From Myxococcus landrumus (GTDB taxonomy: Bacteria > Myxococcota > Myxococcia > Myxococcales > Myxococcaceae), in assembly GCF_017301635.1 (NCBI RefSeq), contig NZ_CP071091.1, positions 10,222,501-10,286,500 on the forward strand: 64,000 bases of DNA. Direction: 5' to 3'. Positions within the stretch are counted from its first letter, which is position 1, and the number at the start of each line of letters is the position of its first letter. The notes beneath the pieces were generated by a model. The model had not been told where the DNA came from, did no database searches, and saw only the letters and a program-made list of their open reading frames with translations. Made by a program: the position numbers and the translations under genes. Below, piece after piece: positions 8,923-18,593 of the stretch.

Positions 8923-10013
8923 GCTTCCGGCTGGGGCCTCGGTCCGCCGCCCGTCTGCGCCTTGAGGGCTTCGGCCTGGTAGAAGGTGCGGCAGGCGGTG
9001 ATGATGTCCTCGATGTCACCCGTCATCACGGCCGGCAGGTTGTGCACCGTCAGGCCGATGCGGTGGTCCGTCAGCCGGTCCTGCGGGAAGTTGTAGGTGC
9101 GAATCTTCTCGCTGCGGTCGCCGGTGCCCACTTGCGAGCGGCGCGTGGAGTCGCGCTCGGAGCGGATGCGCTCCTGCTCGATTTCGTAGATTTTCGCGCG
9201 GAGCATGCGAAGCGCCATGTTGTAGTTCTTGAGCTGGCTCTTCTCCTGCTGGCACTTCACGACGATGCCCGTGGGCCGGTGTGTCAGGCGCACCGCGGAG
9301 TCCGTCGTGTTGACGCTCTGTCCGCCGGAGCCCGTGGAGCGCATCGCCTGGCGGTCGATGTCCGCCTCGTTGATCTTCACGTCCACCTCTTCCGCCTCCG
9401 GCATGACGGCCACGGTGATGGTGGAGGTGTGGATGCGGCCCTGCGTCTCCGTGGCGGGCACGCGCTGCACCCGGTGCACGCCGGATTCGTACTTGAGGTT
9501 GCTGAAGACGGCGTCGCCCGACAGCGTGACGGTGGCGTCCTTCACCCCGCCGGCGTTGCCCGGGCTCATGTCGATGATGTCCGACTTCCAGCCCCGCGTG
9601 TCCGCGTACCGGAGGTACATCTGCATGACCTCCTCGGCGAACAGCGCGGCCTCGTCGCCGCCCGCGCCGGCGCGAATCTCCAGGATGACGTTCTTGTCGT
9701 CATTGGGGTCCTTGGGCAGCAGCAGGACCTTGAGCTGGGCCTCCAGCGTGTCGCGCTGCTCCTTCAGTCCGGGCAGGGCCTCGCGGGCGTAGCTCTTCTC
9801 ATCCGCTCCGCCGCTCTCGAGCCAGGCCTCCACTTCCTTGAGGTCGGCGAGCACCTGGCGGTACGTGCGGAACGTCTCCACCAGCTTCTCGATGCCCGCG
9901 CGTTCCTTGGAGACCTTCTGGAGCCTCGCCGAGTCGGCGAGTACGTCGGGGTTCGACAGGTCCGCGGTGAGGCGCTCGAACCGGCGTTCGACGTCTTCGA
10001 GTTTGTCAATCAT
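8919..10013 (-). CDS. prfA: Peptide chain release factor 1
   Basis: RF1, 364 residues, recognises UAA and UAG stop codons. The anticodon-like VPATET (PAT form of PxT, typical of RF1 and distinct from SPF in RF2) and the catalytic [18 protein letters not shown] are both present. An N-terminal helical domain and a C-terminal region with [14 protein letters not shown] complete the family pattern. It is first in the prfA-prmC-murA run. A small stem AAGGGG/CCCCTT lies about 10 bases upstream of its start in the leader (10023-10039), which could affect translation; that is only a suggestion. Confidence 0.97.
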   Translation of the reverse strand: MIDKLEDVERRFERLTADLSNPDVLADSARLQKVSKERAGIEKLVETFRTYRQVLADLKEVEAWLESGGADEKSYAREALPGLKEQRDTLEAQLKVLLLPKDPNDDKNVILEIRAGAGGDEAALFAEEVMQMYLRYADTRGWKSDIIDMSPGNAGGVKDATVTLSGDAVFSNLKYESGVHRVQRVPATETQGRIHTSTITVAVMPEAEEVDVKINEADIDRQAMRSTGSGGQSVNTTDSAVRLTHRPTGIVVKCQQEKSQLKNYNMALRMLRAKIYEIEQERIRSERDSTRRSQVGTGDRSEKIRTYNFPQDRLTDHRIGLTVHNLPAVMTGDIEDIITACRTFYQAEALKAQTGGGPRPQPEA

Positions 10014-10180
10014 CGTCGTTCCAAGGGGTATTGCCCCTTTGTCCGGCTGCTGGCAAGGGCGGACGGAGTCAAGAAATTCCTTGGCCGCTCGGGCGGTAGC
10101 ATGAAAGAAGGGCCGCCCTCACCGCCGAAGCCATGTGTTCCAGGCGGTCGGTCTCACATCACCACACGGAGTCCTTCCAC

Positions 10181-10303
10181 ATGCCCGCCCAGAAGGGAAA
10201 TCGTTCCAAGAAGAAGGTCGCCAACCGCGCCAAGGGTCGGAAGGCCCAGCTCAAGCGCCGTCGTACCCGCGCCAAGCGGGGCCAGTCCAACAACAAGGTC
10301 TGA
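10181..10303 (+). CDS. Very basic 40-residue protein
   Basis: ATG at 10181 is preceded by GGAG with a 9-base gap. The frame ends at TGA 10303. The product begins MPAQKGNRSKKKVANRAKG and consists mostly of Lys, Arg, Ala, Gln and Asn, with a net charge near +17 and no hydrophobic core. The composition suggests an RNA- or ribosome-binding peptide or a small nucleic-acid-associated protein, but it does not match L34, L36 or bTHX. It is monocistronic, divergent from prfA and convergent with the CapA-like gene. Reality as a gene rests on the ribosome binding site and the strongly biased, non-random sequence. Confidence 0.6.
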   Translation: MPAQKGNRSKKKVANRAKGRKAQLKRRRTRAKRGQSNNKV

Positions 10304-10311
10304 CGCGCCGC

Positions 10312-11526
10312 TTACTCCCTCCCTCCAGTCGTGGGGGAGGGAGCCGGCCGGGCCCACGGCTCCAGCTCGGGGAGCAGTCGCTCCATCGTCGCGGAGCTGT
10401 TGACCAGCAATCGAAACACCTCCTCGGCCGCCTCCCCGGTGACGGGCACGGGCTGGAAGGGGAGCTCCGGAAAACGGTCCGTGCGCAGCGGGAACACCTC
10501 ACTGGAGAGGTAACCCCCCGGACCGAAGCGGCCCTTCCACAGGGCCCCCCGTTTGTCGCGCGGGTTCCAGTTCCCCCCGAAGACGAAGTTGCCCAGGGAG
10601 TACACGACCGGCGCGCCTCGGTGCAGCTCCATCGCCTGGAGCACGTGGGGATGGCTGCCGAGCACCCCGGCGGCGCCCGCGTCGATGGCGGCATGGGCCA
10701 GCCGGACTTGATAGGGCTCCGGGACGTAGGTGCCCTCGCGTCCCCAGTGGAAGAAGGGCAACACCACGTCCGCCTGGTGCTTCGCGGCGAGGATGTCCTC
10801 GCGCAGCATCCGCTCCATGACGTCCACGTCGGAGAAGTGGCCGGCGACCCCGGGCGTCGTCTCCGTGGCGTAGACCTCTGGCGGCTCGATGTTCCGCTCG
10901 CCCAGGAAGAAGTACCCCAGGAGCGCCACGCGCACGCCGCCCACGGTGATGACGGCGGGCTTGCGTGCCTCGGCGAGGTTCCGGCCGGCCCCGAAGTAGG
11001 GGATTCGCGCGGCCTCCAGCGTCACCAGGGTGTCCACCAGCCCCTGGGCGCCGTAGTCCATGAGGTGATTGTTGGCCAGGCTCACCGCGTCCACCCCGCC
11101 GGCCAGGAGCGCTCCCACCAGCTCCGGCCTCGCGCGGAAGTTGAAGTTCTTGGCCAGCTTCTCGCCGCCCTCGGTGAAGGGGCACTCCAGGTTGACGACG
11201 AAGAGGTCGGAGGCGTCGCCCAGCGCCCGCACCTCCTTGAAGCCGTAGGCGAGCAGCTCCTCCCGGGAGCGGCCCTTGGCCACCTGCTCGTCGAACCACT
11301 TCTGGTGGTTGTGGCCCAGCGTCACGTCGCCGCCCACCAGGAGGGTGATGGGGCGGACGGGGGCGCCGGCGTCCTCGGGGCTGGCGAGGGGGCCGGGGGT
11401 GGGCGTGCCAGCGTCCTCGGGGGCCTGGATTGGCGCCGAGGGGGTGGGGGAAGGGGCGTCCGTCACCGTGGCGGGGCGAGGATGACAGGCGGAGAACAGC
11501 AACAGCAGGAAGGCGGCGTGGCGCAT
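10312..11526 (-). CDS. CapA-family (PGA_cap) metallophosphatase-like lipoprotein
   Basis: 404 residues. The start MRHAAFLLLLFSAC is a lipoprotein signal with a Cys at 14, followed by a Pro/Ala-rich linker to about residue 55. The rest is a CapA/PGA_cap fold of the calcineurin-like superfamily: LLVGGDVTLGHN, a VVNLECP strand, SLANNHLMDYGAQGLVDTL, FFHWGREG and the metal-site GSHPHVLQ. In Bacillus the family member CapA takes part in poly-gamma-glutamate capsule export, but many homologues occur without capsule genes and none are next to it here. Likely an outer- or inner-membrane-anchored enzyme of unknown substrate. Confidence 0.8.
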   Translation of the reverse strand: MRHAAFLLLLFSACHPRPATVTDAPSPTPSAPIQAPEDAGTPTPGPLASPEDAGAPVRPITLLVGGDVTLGHNHQKWFDEQVAKGRSREELLAYGFKEVRALGDASDLFVVNLECPFTEGGEKLAKNFNFRARPELVGALLAGGVDAVSLANNHLMDYGAQGLVDTLVTLEAARIPYFGAGRNLAEARKPAVITVGGVRVALLGYFFLGERNIEPPEVYATETTPGVAGHFSDVDVMERMLREDILAAKHQADVVLPFFHWGREGTYVPEPYQVRLAHAAIDAGAAGVLGSHPHVLQAMELHRGAPVVYSLGNFVFGGNWNPRDKRGALWKGRFGPGGYLSSEVFPLRTDRFPELPFQPVPVTGEAAEEVFRLLVNSSATMERLLPELEPWARPAPSPTTGGRE

Positions 11527-11589
11527 GGGCGGAGGGAAACTCTACCTTGCACCTGTGTTTGCGCGGCGCGTAGATTGCCCGGCGCTCTC

Positions 11590-12405
11590 ATGGCCCGGGA
11601 AAAGGACAACATCGCGCTCTCCGACGAGCACAACACTCGTGGAATCGAGCTGGCGGACCGGGGTTGGCTGGATGAGGCCATCAAGGAGTTCAAGAAGGCC
11701 ATCGACCTGGACCCAAGCTCGGCCCACGCGCACGACAACCTGGCCACTGTCTACGCGGAGAAGAAGCTCTTCCGCGAGGCGCTCGGCGAGTACCTCACCG
11801 CCTTGAAGCTGGAGCCGGAGAGCGCCACGGCGCACTACAACCTGGCCTGCTTCCTCTCCACCCACGCGGGGGAGATGGCGGTGGAGGAGTACAAGGAAGC
11901 CATCGAGTTGGATCCGGAGTATCCGGACGCGCACCTCAACCTTGGCCTCACCTACGCGGACCAGGGGCGGGTGGAAGAGGCCATGCGCGAGCTGCAGGCA
12001 GCCATCGAGTTGGATCCTCAGGACGCGTTCCCCCGGCACGAGCTGGCGGCGCTGATGATGGACGAGGGCGACTACCGCTCCGCCATCACGCTGCTCAAGG
12101 AAGTGGTGCGGCTGGAGGCGGAGAACTTCGAGGCACAGCTGGATTTGGGCATCTGCTACGCGCAGAAGGGCTTCTACGCGGAGGCCGAGCGGGCCTATGA
12201 GCGCGCCCGCGCCCTCAACGCCGAAGACCTGTTGCTCAACTACAACCTGTCCGCGTTGTACGCCCTGTGGGGCCGACCGAAGGACGCGGTGCAGTACCTG
12301 AAGGCGGCGCTCACGGCGGACCGTCAGAAGGTGATGGGGTGGCTGTCGACGGACCCCATGTTCGACGCCCTCAAGGGCGACGCCGACTTCGAAGCGTTGT
12401 TCTGA
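11590..12405 (+). CDS. TPR-repeat protein
   Basis: 271 residues, no signal peptide, so cytoplasmic. About seven 34-residue tetratricopeptide units run from end to end; typical cores are GWLDEAIKEFKKAIDLDP, AHDNLATVYAEKKLF, AHLNLGLTYADQGRVEEAM and LLNYNLSALYALWGRPKDA. It ends with WLSTDPMFDALKGDADFEALF, a tail often seen in bacterial TPR proteins. The job is presumably protein-protein scaffolding. It is 3 bases upstream of the CNNM-type gene and almost certainly co-transcribed with it. Confidence 0.85.
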   Translation: MAREKDNIALSDEHNTRGIELADRGWLDEAIKEFKKAIDLDPSSAHAHDNLATVYAEKKLFREALGEYLTALKLEPESATAHYNLACFLSTHAGEMAVEEYKEAIELDPEYPDAHLNLGLTYADQGRVEEAMRELQAAIELDPQDAFPRHELAALMMDEGDYRSAITLLKEVVRLEAENFEAQLDLGICYAQKGFYAEAERAYERARALNAEDLLLNYNLSALYALWGRPKDAVQYLKAALTADRQKVMGWLSTDPMFDALKGDADFEALF

Positions 12406-12408
12406 GCC

Positions 12409-13845
12409 ATGGGAATGGAATGGGTGTTCCTGGGGCTGGCGATCCTCCTGGTCTTCGCCAACGGGTTCTTCGTGGCGACCGAGTTCGCCATCGTGAAGAT
12501 TCGCGCCACGCGCCTCCAGTCGCTGGTGGACGAAGGCCAGCCGGGCGCGGCCCAGGCGTTGCGCATGGTGGAGAAGCTGGATGCGTACCTCTCCGCCACG
12601 CAGTTCGGAATCACGCTGGCCTCGCTGGGGCTGGGCTGGCTGGGTGAGCCCGCCTTCGCCAAGCTCCTGGAGCCGGTGCTGACGAAGCTGGTGCCCGAGG
12701 GCGGCAGCACGACGCTGGCCCACACCGCGTCGGTCGTCATCGGCTTCAGCATCATCACCTTCCTGCACATCGTGCTGGGAGAGCTGGCGCCCAAGAGCCT
12801 GGCGATTCAGCGCGCCGAGGCGACGACGCTCGCGGTGGCGCTGCCGATGCGGGCGTTCTACTTCCTCTTCTACCCGGCCATCGTCCTGCTCAACGGGCTG
12901 GCGGCGTGGGTGCTGCGCGTCTTCGGCCTCCAGTCAGTGGGCGAGGCCCACGAGGCGCATAGCGAGGACGAGCTGCGCGTCATCCTCCACAGCTCCGCGC
13001 AGGCCGGAGCCATCACCACGGCGCGCGCGGAGCTCCTGGAGCGCGCGCTGGAGATGGCTCAGAAGACGGCGCGTCAGGTGATGGTGCCTCGAAACCAGGT
13101 GAAGTTCTTGGACGTGGAGGAGCCGCTGGAGAAGTGCATCGCGGACGCGCGAGCGGCGGGCCACACGTGGCTTCCGGTGTGCCGGGGCAACCTGGACGAG
13201 GTCGAAGGCGTGGTGAACGCCAAGGACCTCTTCTTCCTTTTGTCCCGAGGCGAGCTGCGCAGCCTGGCGCAGGTGCAGCGGCCGGTGCTCTTCATCCCGG
13301 AGAACGCGACGCTGGAGCAACTGCTCGCGGAGTTCCGCCGCCGCCGCCGGCAGACGGCGCTCGTGGTGGACGAGCACGGTGGCACGTCGGGGCTGGTCAC
13401 CATCGCGGACGTGGTGGCGGAAGTCGTCGGCGACGTGGCGGAGCTGGGGCGTCGGGTGGAGGAGGTTCGCTCGCTGCCCGGTGGACGCTTCGAGCTTCCC
13501 GGCACCGCGCAGCTGGATGACCTGGAGGAGCGGCTCGACGTCAACTTCGACCTCGATGAGGACGAAGAGGGCGAGGTGACGACGATTGCCGGCTACCTGA
13601 TGACGCGGCTGGGGCGTGTTCCCGAGAAGGGGGACTCGCTGAAGCTCGACATGTGGCGCATCCAGGTGGAGGAGGTCGATGGGCCCCGCGTCGTGCGGGT
13701 GACAGTGGAGCCCCAGTCCCGCGCGGCGCCGCGCTCACCCACGGAGGCGCCCTCGGCGTCGCCCGGAGAGCCTGGCCAGGGCGCGGCGGGGGCAGGGGAC
13801 GTACCGCCTGCTTCCTCCTCTAGCGGCGAGTCCTCCGGAGCCTGA
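12409..13845 (+). CDS. CNNM/CorC-type membrane protein (DUF21-CBS-CorC_HlyC)
   Basis: 478 residues. The N-terminal DUF21/CNNM domain has a first membrane helix at residues 1-22, the VATEFAIVKIRATRL signature, then two or three further helices (TASVVIGFSIITFLHIVLGELAPKS; FYFLFYPAIVLLNGLAAWVL). A CBS pair follows (MVPRNQVKFLDVEEPLE; ADVVAEVVGDV at the end of the second). The C-terminal CorC_HlyC domain contains FELPGTAQLDDLEERLDVNF. The last about 40 residues are low-complexity Ala/Pro/Ser. Family members are linked to magnesium or cobalt efflux and the old hemolysin name is historical. Inner-membrane location. Confidence 0.88.
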   Translation: MGMEWVFLGLAILLVFANGFFVATEFAIVKIRATRLQSLVDEGQPGAAQALRMVEKLDAYLSATQFGITLASLGLGWLGEPAFAKLLEPVLTKLVPEGGSTTLAHTASVVIGFSIITFLHIVLGELAPKSLAIQRAEATTLAVALPMRAFYFLFYPAIVLLNGLAAWVLRVFGLQSVGEAHEAHSEDELRVILHSSAQAGAITTARAELLERALEMAQKTARQVMVPRNQVKFLDVEEPLEKCIADARAAGHTWLPVCRGNLDEVEGVVNAKDLFFLLSRGELRSLAQVQRPVLFIPENATLEQLLAEFRRRRRQTALVVDEHGGTSGLVTIADVVAEVVGDVAELGRRVEEVRSLPGGRFELPGTAQLDDLEERLDVNFDLDEDEEGEVTTIAGYLMTRLGRVPEKGDSLKLDMWRIQVEEVDGPRVVRVTVEPQSRAAPRSPTEAPSASPGEPGQGAAGAGDVPPASSSSGESSGA

Positions 13846-13859
13846 GCCCGCCCGCGCGC

Positions 13860-14663
13860 TCACGGCTCGGCGGGTGCCTTCTTGTCAGCCGCGGCGGCCT
13901 TCTTCACGGGACGCCTGGCCTTCGTGCTGGCCTTGGCCTGTGCGGGGCGCGGACGCTCCACCTGGAGCAGCTCCAGGCCCGTGCTGTCGGCTGTCGTCAG
14001 CTTCACGATTCCCACGCCGGGCGCGAGCCAGACGGTGGTCTCCATGGAGCGGCCCTCGGCGCCTGGACGCGTGGCCCTGGCGGTGACGATGTTGCGCACC
14101 TTCAGCACCTTGAAGGTGCCCGCGGGCACGGTGATTTCCTCCTCGCCCTCGACGGTGGCCGCCTTGTCGAACGTGGTGGCGATGGTGGGCCGGAGTCCGC
14201 CCGTCTTGCTCGCCGGAGGCCGCAGCTTGACGGAGAGGCTGTTCTTCCAGGTGCCGCCGGGCACCAGGCTCGCCGGTGCGGGCACCGCCACGCCCTCGGA
14301 GCTCACCACCTGCACTTCCATGCCGGACGCGGACAGGAGCGCGCCTTCCAGGCCGCCCAGGCCCAGGCTGATGCCTTCGGTGCTACAGGTTGCTTCAGTC
14401 TCGCCCTGCCGGTCCTTGAGCTTCACCAGCAGCTTGCCGCGCAGCCCCTCCGGCGTCGGCGTCACCCCGTGGGTGCTCATCACGAACGTGGATGACGTGC
14501 CCGCCCGGTAGGTCAGCGTCAGCCCCTCCTCGAGGGGAAAGTAGGGGTTGGGACAGGCCGCCGGCGCCTCCACCGCCTGCGTGTCAGACCGGGGTGCTAC
14601 CTCCGGCGTAGGGGACGCTCCCACGAGGAGCATCACGGCAAGAAAGGGCTGGAACGTAGGCAA
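13860..14663 (-). CDS. Secreted hypothetical protein
   Basis: 267 residues with a Sec signal (MPTFQPFLAVMLLVGASPTP). The body is beta-rich: PYFPLEEGLTLTYRAGTSST resembles the start of DUF3108-like periplasmic proteins, and GTFKVLKVRNIVTARATRPG with TTVWLAPGVGIVKLTTAD resembles their second half. A Lys/Ala-rich tail (KARRPVKKAAAADKKAPAEP) closes it. Function unknown, probably periplasmic or lipid-binding by fold analogy only. It is convergent with the CNNM-type gene and divergent from smc. Confidence 0.65.
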   Translation of the reverse strand: MPTFQPFLAVMLLVGASPTPEVAPRSDTQAVEAPAACPNPYFPLEEGLTLTYRAGTSSTFVMSTHGVTPTPEGLRGKLLVKLKDRQGETEATCSTEGISLGLGGLEGALLSASGMEVQVVSSEGVAVPAPASLVPGGTWKNSLSVKLRPPASKTGGLRPTIATTFDKAATVEGEEEITVPAGTFKVLKVRNIVTARATRPGAEGRSMETTVWLAPGVGIVKLTTADSTGLELLQVERPRPAQAKASTKARRPVKKAAAADKKAPAEP

Positions 14664-14839
14664 CCTCCGGAAAAGTCAATGGGAAGGTAGGGTGGGGTGG
14701 CCAGGGTGCAAGTCCGGGAGCGGACCTTCCTTGGTTGGCCAGGCCCGCCAAAAGGGCAAGCAGCCGAACGTATGGCCACGCGAGGCATGGTCACGCTTGA
14801 TCGCCTGGGAACCGGCTGGTAGTCCTCCAGAAATCGTTC

Positions 14840-14861
14840 CGAGGCCGATTTTTCGGCCTCG
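14840..14861. repeat. Perfect inverted repeat in the smc leader region
   Basis: CGAGGCCGA, loop TTTT, TCGGCCTCG: a 9-bp stem ending 48 bases before the smc ATG. It could act as an upstream terminator, a leader hairpin or a protein site. The rest of the 246-base gap (14664-14909) should hold the divergent promoters, but none stood out. Confidence 0.5.
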
Positions 14862-14909
14862 CGCTCACTTTTCACTCGTACCTCGCGCGTCCCCCAGGAG
14901 CCCGCTGGC

Positions 14910-17900
14910 ATGCGTATCAAGCGGTTGGACATCACAGGCTTCAAGTCCTTCATGGAGCGGAGCGTCTTCACCTTCGATGAAGGGGTGACAGGCATCGTCG
15001 GCCCGAACGGTTGTGGCAAGTCCAACGTGGTGGACGCCATCCGCTGGGTGATGGGCGAGCAGAGCGCGAAGAACCTCCGTGGCCGTGGCATGGAGGACGT
15101 CATCTTCAACGGCTCGGAGAACAAGCCGCCCCTGTCCATGGCGGAGGTGTCGCTCACCTTCCTCGTGGATGACACGGACCAACTGGCGCCGCAGTACCAG
15201 GGCTTCGCTGAAATCACCGTGACGCGGCGCCTGTTCCGCAACGGCGACTCCGAGTACCTCATCAACAAGACGCTGTGCCGCCTGCTCGACATCACCGAGC
15301 TGTTCCTTGGCACGGGCGTGGGCACCAAGGCCTACTCCATCATCGAGCAGGGCCGCGTGGGCCTCATCGTCTCCAGCAAGCCGGAGGACCGGCGCCACCT
15401 GCTGGAGGAAGCCGCGGGCGTCACCAAGTACAAGGCGCGCCGCAAGGCCGCTGAGCGGAAGATGGAGGCCACCGAGGCCAACCTCCTGCGCGTCACGGAC
15501 ATCACCACCGAGCTGGAGAAGCGGCTCGACGCGCTGTCGCGCCAGGCGAAGAAGGCGGAGAAGTACAAGAAGCTCAAGGCGCGCATGCGGGACATCGACC
15601 TGCACGCGGCCAGTCACCGCCACCTGGAGCTCCTCGCGGAGAAGCAGGTCCTCCAGTCGCGCCTGGCCAACCTGGGCACGGAGGAGCGCGACAGCCTGGA
15701 CCGCGTGAAGGAGCTGGAGGAGGGGATTACGCGGCGCCGCGCGGAGCTGGACGCGGAGGCCGCCGCCCTCCAGACGCTGGCCGCGGAGGTCCACGCGAAG
15801 GAGAGCGCGCTGCAGCGCGACTCGCAGGACCTGGCCTATGGCCGCCGCGACCATGATGAGACGAACGCCCGCGTGACGCAGGCCCGGACGGACCTGGACG
15901 GCCTCCTGGCGAAGCAGGCGGAGATGTCCGACGCCATGGCCGCGCGCGAGGCGGAGCTGTCTGGCATCGCCGGCTCGTGGAAGGAAGACGAGGTGTCGAT
16001 GCAGGTGGCGCAGGAGGAGCTGCGCCGCGTCACCCAGCTTCAAACGGAGGTGGCCCTGCGGCTGGAGCAGGAGCGCGCGGGCCTGGTGGCCGTCGCCGCG
16101 CGTCTGGCCAACCACGAGAGCAACCTCGTCAACCTGGCCCGTCAGCGCGCGGACCTGGAGGCACGCCGCGCCAAGCTCCAGGCGGAGCTGGAGACGCTGC
16201 GCGCGCAGGAGACGCAGCTGGAGTCGGTGCGTGGCGACGTGGCCCGGCGGGTGGAGGACACCCGGCACCTGGCCGCCGAGCTCGCCGAGCGCAAGGGGCA
16301 GGAGGAGGACGCTCTCTCCCGGACCCGCGCGGCCTTCACGGAGAACGAAATCCAGGTCATCGCGCTGCGGGAGGAGCTGAGCGACAAGCGCAGCCGCCTC
16401 TCGTCGCTCGAGGACATCCAGAAGAACTACGACGGGTTCGACCGCGGCGTGCGTGCCGTCATGGTGCGCGCGGGCACGGTGGCCCGGGAGCAGGGCATCT
16501 TCGGCCTCGTGGCGGATGTGCTCACCGTCACGCCGCGCTACGAGCGCGCCGTGGAGGCGGCCCTGGGCGAGCGGCTCCAGCACGTCATCGTGGAGAGCCG
16601 TGACAAGGGCCTGGAGCTGGTCGACTACCTCAAGGGCCACGCGGAAGGCCGCGGCAGCTTCCTGCCCGTGCCCTCGCTGGAGATGCTGCCTCCGGTGCTG
16701 GAGCCCGACTTCGAGCGCCCGGGCGTGCTGGCCCACGCGCTGCGCGAGGTGACGCACGAGGAGGCCCTGGCGCCGGTGGTGCGCCTGCTGCTGGGCGACG
16801 TCATCATCGTCCAGGACGTGGCGGCGGCGCGGGCGTACGCGGAAGCCGGTGGCCCGGTGTGCACGCTCGTCACGCAGGACGGCGAGGTGTTCCGCGCGGA
16901 CGGGACGATTGTCGGCGGTGAGCGCGAGGGCGCGGCCGTGGGCGCGCTGCAGAAGAAGCGCGAAATCGCGGAGCTGGCGACCGAGGTCGCCCGGGTGGAG
17001 GAGCGCTACAACGAAATCCTCACCCGGCACTACACGCTGCAGAAGCAGATGGGCCACACGGAGGGCGTCCTCAAGGGGCTGGCGAAGAACCAGCACACCG
17101 AGGAGGTGAACCTCGCCAGCCAGGAGAAGGACCTGCACAAGGCGGGTGAGGACCTGGCGCGAGTGCGCGAGCGCCTGCGCGCCCAGGAGCAGGAAGAGGC
17201 CCAGCTGGCGCAGAGCCAGACGGCGCTGGCCCACGAGGAAGAGGCGAGCCGCGGCGAGGTGGCCCACGGCCAGACGGACCGCGAGGGCCGCGAGGAGCGC
17301 GTCAAGCAGCTCGCCTCCGAGCAGGAGTCCCTGCGCCAGCGCGCGGAGATGGCCAACGCGGACCTGACGGGCCTGCGCATCAAGGTCGCCGCCGGCAGCG
17401 AGCGCGGCGAGTCCGCGCGCAAGGAGCTGGACAGCCTCGTCACGCAGCGCCGGGACATGGAGACGCGCGTGGCGCGCCTCCAGGCGACGCTGGCCGAGGG
17501 TGGCACGCGCACGGAGGAGCTGGCGAAGCGCATCGCGGAGACGGAGGCCGGGCTCGCCGAGCGTGTGGAGGAGCACCGCGTCGCGGTGGAGGGCCTGGAG
17601 GCCCGTCGCTCGGCGCACACCGTCGCCACGGTCGAGGTGCGTGAGCAGGACACCCAGTTCCGCGAGCTGCGCGGCCGGGTGGAGGAGCTGATGCAGGGCC
17701 TGTCGCAGATTTCGCTGCGCGAGCGCGAGATTGCCCTGGAGCTGGAGCACCTGTCGGCGGGCATCCGCGAGCGGCACCAGGTGGACCTGGCGCTGGAGCT
17801 GCACCGTTACCATCTGCTCCCGTCGCTGACGCCAGAGACGGAGGCGGAGCTGAAGGACCTGCGCGGTCAGGTGGAGAAGATGGGGGAGATCAACCTCACC

Positions 17901-18509
17901 GCCATCGACGAGCACGCGGAGCTGGCCAAGCGCTTCGACTTCCTCACCGCGCAGAAGACGGACCTGCTGTCCTCCATGGAGCAGCTCAAGGAGGCCATCC
18001 AGCGCATCGACGCCACCAGCCGCGAGCGCTTCAAGCAGACCTTCGACGTGGTCAACGAGAAGTTCCAGGCCATCTTCCCCCGCCTGTTCGGCGGAGGTCG
18101 CGCCAGCCTCGTGCTCACCAGTGACGGCCCCAACGGCGAGCCGGGCGTGGAAATCGTCGCCCAGCCGCCGGGCAAGAAGCTCCAGAGCGTCAACCTGCTC
18201 TCCGGTGGCGAGAAGGCCCTCACCGCCGTGGGCCTCATCTTCGGCATCTTCCTCATCAAGCCCACGCCCTTCTGCCTCCTGGACGAGGTCGACGCGCCGC
18301 TGGATGAGGGCAACGTGGGTCGCTACAACGACATGGTGAAGGAGATGAGCCGCCAGTCGCAGTTCATCCTCATCACCCACAACAAGCGGACCATGGAGGT
18401 CTCCAACACCCTCTACGGCGTCACCATGGAGGAGCCGGGTATCTCCAAGCTCGTCAGCGTGCGCATCCGCGAGGCCACCGCGGCCAACGACGACAAGATG
18501 TCCGCGTAG
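14910..18509 (+). CDS. smc: Chromosome segregation protein SMC
   Basis: Full-length SMC, 1199 residues. It forms the ATPase arms of the condensin that organises and segregates the chromosome. Head: Walker A GPNGCGKSNVVDAIRWVMGE near residue 31, and at the C-terminus the ABC signature LLSGGEKALTA near 1096 followed by Walker B FCLLDEVDAPLDEGN. Two long coiled-coil arms flank a hinge at about residues 500-660 (GIFGLVADVLTV, then RADGTIVGGERE). The kleisin partners ScpA and ScpB are not in this window. AGGAG lies 9 bases before the ATG. Transcription ends at the strong hairpin at 18594-18632. Confidence 0.97.
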   Translation: MRIKRLDITGFKSFMERSVFTFDEGVTGIVGPNGCGKSNVVDAIRWVMGEQSAKNLRGRGMEDVIFNGSENKPPLSMAEVSLTFLVDDTDQLAPQYQGFAEITVTRRLFRNGDSEYLINKTLCRLLDITELFLGTGVGTKAYSIIEQGRVGLIVSSKPEDRRHLLEEAAGVTKYKARRKAAERKMEATEANLLRVTDITTELEKRLDALSRQAKKAEKYKKLKARMRDIDLHAASHRHLELLAEKQVLQSRLANLGTEERDSLDRVKELEEGITRRRAELDAEAAALQTLAAEVHAKESALQRDSQDLAYGRRDHDETNARVTQARTDLDGLLAKQAEMSDAMAAREAELSGIAGSWKEDEVSMQVAQEELRRVTQLQTEVALRLEQERAGLVAVAARLANHESNLVNLARQRADLEARRAKLQAELETLRAQETQLESVRGDVARRVEDTRHLAAELAERKGQEEDALSRTRAAFTENEIQVIALREELSDKRSRLSSLEDIQKNYDGFDRGVRAVMVRAGTVAREQGIFGLVADVLTVTPRYERAVEAALGERLQHVIVESRDKGLELVDYLKGHAEGRGSFLPVPSLEMLPPVLEPDFERPGVLAHALREVTHEEALAPVVRLLLGDVIIVQDVAAARAYAEAGGPVCTLVTQDGEVFRADGTIVGGEREGAAVGALQKKREIAELATEVARVEERYNEILTRHYTLQKQMGHTEGVLKGLAKNQHTEEVNLASQEKDLHKAGEDLARVRERLRAQEQEEAQLAQSQTALAHEEEASRGEVAHGQTDREGREERVKQLASEQESLRQRAEMANADLTGLRIKVAAGSERGESARKELDSLVTQRRDMETRVARLQATLAEGGTRTEELAKRIAETEAGLAERVEEHRVAVEGLEARRSAHTVATVEVREQDTQFRELRGRVEELMQGLSQISLREREIALELEHLSAGIRERHQVDLALELHRYHLLPSLTPETEAELKDLRGQVEKMGEINLTAIDEHAELAKRFDFLTAQKTDLLSSMEQLKEAIQRIDATSRERFKQTFDVVNEKFQAIFPRLFGGGRASLVLTSDGPNGEPGVEIVAQPPGKKLQSVNLLSGGEKALTAVGLIFGIFLIKPTPFCLLDEVDAPLDEGNVGRYNDMVKEMSRQSQFILITHNKRTMEVSNTLYGVTMEEPGISKLVSVRIREATAANDDKMSA

Positions 18510-18593
18510 TCGCTTCCGGGCGCTTCCCGGGACGCCTCGGCCGTACAGGGCGCCCCGGGACTCGCGTCGGGAGACACAGAGGCTGGAAACACA

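Noticed and set aside
10023-10039. AAGGGG-TATTG-CCCCTT stem directly upstream of prfA.
   Set aside because: Short, with no known family of leader element. Noted in the prfA entry but not listed separately.
10315-10343. CTCCCTCCC ... GGGAGGGAG inverted repeat just after the 40-residue gene.
   Set aside because: The stem is perfect but lies within the 3' coding end of the CapA-like gene, has no T-tract and can be explained by Gly/Glu codons. Not strong enough as a terminator.
14664-14839. GC-rich region with short stem-loops (for example GTCCG...CGGAC) upstream of smc, examined as a small RNA or tRNA.
   Set aside because: No cloverleaf or CCA end, and no promoter/terminator pair could be identified.
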